Below, piece after piece: positions 4,776 through 6,307 of a stretch of DNA of 6,307 nt (positions are counted from its first letter, which is position 1; every line of letters begins with the position of its first letter). The stretch lies in assembly GCA_903927685.1 (NCBI GenBank), contig CAIYOB010000793.1, forward strand, positions 1-6,307. The letters run 5' to 3'. This DNA comes from an uncultured Planctomycetaceae bacterium. Lineage in GTDB: Bacteria > Planctomycetota > Planctomycetia > Pirellulales > Pirellulaceae. The translations under genes and the position numbers were made by a program. The notes beneath the pieces are model-generated. The model was given only the letters and a program-made list of their open reading frames with translations, made no database searches and had not been told where the DNA came from.

Positions 4776-6307
4776 TCACGGCTCCGGCTCGCAGACCACG
4801 CGGAAGCCGACATTGAAGACGCGCTGGTGCGGCTCGTAGCCCAGGCGGAAGGCCGAGCGGCAGCGCTGGGGCCGGTCGAACCAGGACCCACCCCGCACGA
4901 CGCGCTGGCCCGCCGCGGCGGGATCGTTGCGGCCGTCGTCAGCACCGTAGGGATACGAGACATACCGCGAACGCGTCCACTCCGCCGCGTTGCCGTGCAA
5001 ATCGCAAACGCCCCACGGATTGGGACGATAGCTGCCCGCCGCGACCGTCACCAAGGCTCCGTCGTCGAACCGGTCGTCACGCGGGTACAGGTCGGGCGAG
5101 CGGGGCCGCCAGCCTTGATAGGCCCAATCGCGCAGGCTCGCGTCGGCCATGTTGGCGACGGTCGAGAAGTCGCTCTCCAAGTCGCCGTACCACAACGGCG
5201 TGGCCGTTCCGGCGCGACAAGCGTACTCCCACTGCGCCTCGGTCGGCAGCGAGCACGGCATTCCCGTACGCTGCGACAGCCAGCGGCAGAAGTCCATCGC
5301 CTGGTGCCAGGACACACGAACCACCGGCTGGTCCGGACCGTTCAGCGGCCAGCCGAGGTATTCTTCGCTGAAGATCCAAGACGAGCGGTGCTCGAAGCGG
5401 CTGTCGTGTTCGGAATCGAACCGGGAGAACTGGCCGTTGGTGACCTCAAACTTGCCCAGCCAGAATGGTTTGTCGATCGCGACGACCGCTTGCGGATTCT
5501 CGTCCCCGGCGCCAGCGGCGTCCCCCATGACGAAGCGGCCGGCGGGGATCCACACCAGCTGCAGGCTGACGCCGTCACCCAAGTCCACGCGGCGTTCGAG
5601 TTCGCCACCGGCCGCCTGCCGCCGCTGGGCTTCCTCGGCGGACCACGGCCAGTCGGCGAGCGTCAGCGCGGGACGTACCACTTCGACCGTCGCTGGCAGG
5701 ATCGGCCGGACCGCAGGCGGCTCGACCTCCGGCAGCCGCTCGGCATCGCGGGTGATCCCGCAATACAGCTTCTGCAACTCCAGCCGCCGTGTTTGCTGTC
5801 CGCCGCCGATCGGAGTCACTTCGCTCCACGTGCCGTGGCAGGGAGCGTTCAAATCGATCCAGGTAACCAGCCGGTCCCACGCTTCCGCGTCCAACTGCAC
5901 GCCGTGATGGCCCTTGCGCAGCATCTGCACCAGGTGTGTCGTCCCGGCATGGAACTCCAGCGGCGGCAGCAGGTGCAGATCGCTTTCCAAGCCGCCCACG
6001 CGGACCAGGTTCCGCAGCGTCAGATAGCTCGGCTCGAATACGCCGCCGTACCGGCCCAGCAGTTTTTCCCGAGGTGTATCCCGAATCACTTGTCCACGCG
6101 GATCGCCGCCGCGAAAGACGACGAACGCGTTCTGCTCGCCGCGCAGATCGTCCAGCGGGCGACCGTCCTCGCGCGGCTGCCCGTTGTGGCAGCCGACACA
6201 ATACTTGTCGAGCACCGGCTGGACGTCGCGGCGGAAGCTGAAGCCGCGCGTCGGGCCGTACCAGGCTTCGAGGTTCGACGGCTTGCGGCGGGCCGCGATG
6301 GTCTGCA
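4776..6307 (-). CDS. C-terminal part of a planctomycete-type multidomain protein: c-type cytochrome motif, HzsA-related segment, SUMF1/FGE-like domain
   Basis: The frame stays open to the right edge, so the true start lies outside the window; 509 residues are visible, numbered here from the edge. A GTG inside the frame at 6215 is not the likely start because the conserved lead-in (FSFRRDVQPVL) lies before it. Residues 36-40 are a haem-c motif CVGCH (bases 6186-6200), the only CxxCH in view. Residues about 100-160 (LVRVGG, LPPLEFHAGTTHLVQMLRKG, DAEAWDRLVTWIDLNAP) resemble the segment called the hydrazine synthase alpha middle domain in many planctomycete proteins outside anammox. This part is recalled from family knowledge, with moderate certainty. 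From about 241 to 506 is a SUMF1 domain: VWIPAGRFVMGD, LPTEAQWEYACRAG (353-366), WGVCDLHGNAAEW, RVVRGGSW, NVGFRVVCE. Relative to human FGE, Asp477 takes the place of the first catalytic Cys, while Cys482 matches the second. Sulfatase-activating activity is therefore doubtful. Probably exported, since c-type haem is attached outside the cytoplasm, but the N-terminus is not visible. Convergent with the kinase. Confidence 0.88.
   Translation of the reverse strand, partial: QTIAARRKPSNLEAWYGPTRGFSFRRDVQPVLDKYCVGCHNGQPREDGRPLDDLRGEQNAFVVFRGGDPRGQVIRDTPREKLLGRYGGVFEPSYLTLRNLVRVGGLESDLHLLPPLEFHAGTTHLVQMLRKGHHGVQLDAEAWDRLVTWIDLNAPCHGTWSEVTPIGGGQQTRRLELQKLYCGITRDAERLPEVEPPAVRPILPATVEVVRPALTLADWPWSAEEAQRRQAAGGELERRVDLGDGVSLQLVWIPAGRFVMGDAAGAGDENPQAVVAIDKPFWLGKFEVTNGQFSRFDSEHDSRFEHRSSWIFSEEYLGWPLNGPDQPVVRVSWHQAMDFCRWLSQRTGMPCSLPTEAQWEYACRAGTATPLWYGDLESDFSTVANMADASLRDWAYQGWRPRSPDLYPRDDRFDDGALVTVAAGSYRPNPWGVCDLHGNAAEWTRSRYVSYPYGADDGRNDPAAAGQRVVRGGSWFDRPQRCRSAFRLGYEPHQRVFNVGFRVVCEPEP

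Noticed and set aside
5149..5907. 252-codon plus-strand open frame opposite the SUMF1 domain
   Set aside because: Ser/Arg/Pro-rich antisense shadow of a strongly conserved domain.

Overview
The window is GC-rich and densely coding. It suggests a member of the Planctomycetota (PVC group). The main reason is the right-hand gene, which joins a planctomycete-style c-type cytochrome segment (CVGCH in a 'DVQPVLDKYCVGCH' setting) to a segment like the middle domain of hydrazine synthase alpha (HzsA-related) and then to a SUMF1/formylglycine-generating-enzyme-like domain. This assignment is an inference from domain architecture. No rRNA or other phylogenetic marker is present.

Layout: (1) 1-701, minus strand, the N-terminal 233 residues of a sigma-54-dependent activator (bEBP/NtrC type), cut by the left edge just after the Walker A motif. 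(2) 702-1243, a 542-bp divergent intergenic region holding a perfect 8-bp hairpin, a 10-bp palindrome and a six-codon ORF behind a perfect AGGAGG. (3) 1244-4606, plus strand, a complete 1120-residue membrane hybrid histidine kinase: TM, extracytoplasmic Cache-like sensor, TM, three PAS domains, HisKA, HATPase and receiver. (4) 4607-4775, a convergent intergenic region with a 12-bp tandem repeat plus an inverted copy, and a second strong hairpin. (5) 4776-6307, minus strand, the C-terminal 509 residues of the cytochrome/HzsA-related/SUMF1 protein, whose 5' end lies beyond the right edge.

The kinase and the activator are divergent neighbours and may form one signalling module. However, the activator's N-terminal domain looks like a receiver that has lost the acidic pocket, the phospho-acceptor Asp and the conserved Lys, so simple phosphotransfer from the kinase to it is not expected. 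The kinase carries its own intact receiver (Asp1049). The right-hand gene is convergent with the kinase and need not be functionally linked to it.

I see no tRNA, rRNA, CRISPR array, transposase or phage gene. I do not see a clearly new multi-gene system. The points most worth a second look are the degenerate receiver of the activator, the repeat/hairpin block at the convergent junction, the Asp replacing one catalytic Cys in the SUMF1-like domain, and the possible leader ORF before the kinase.
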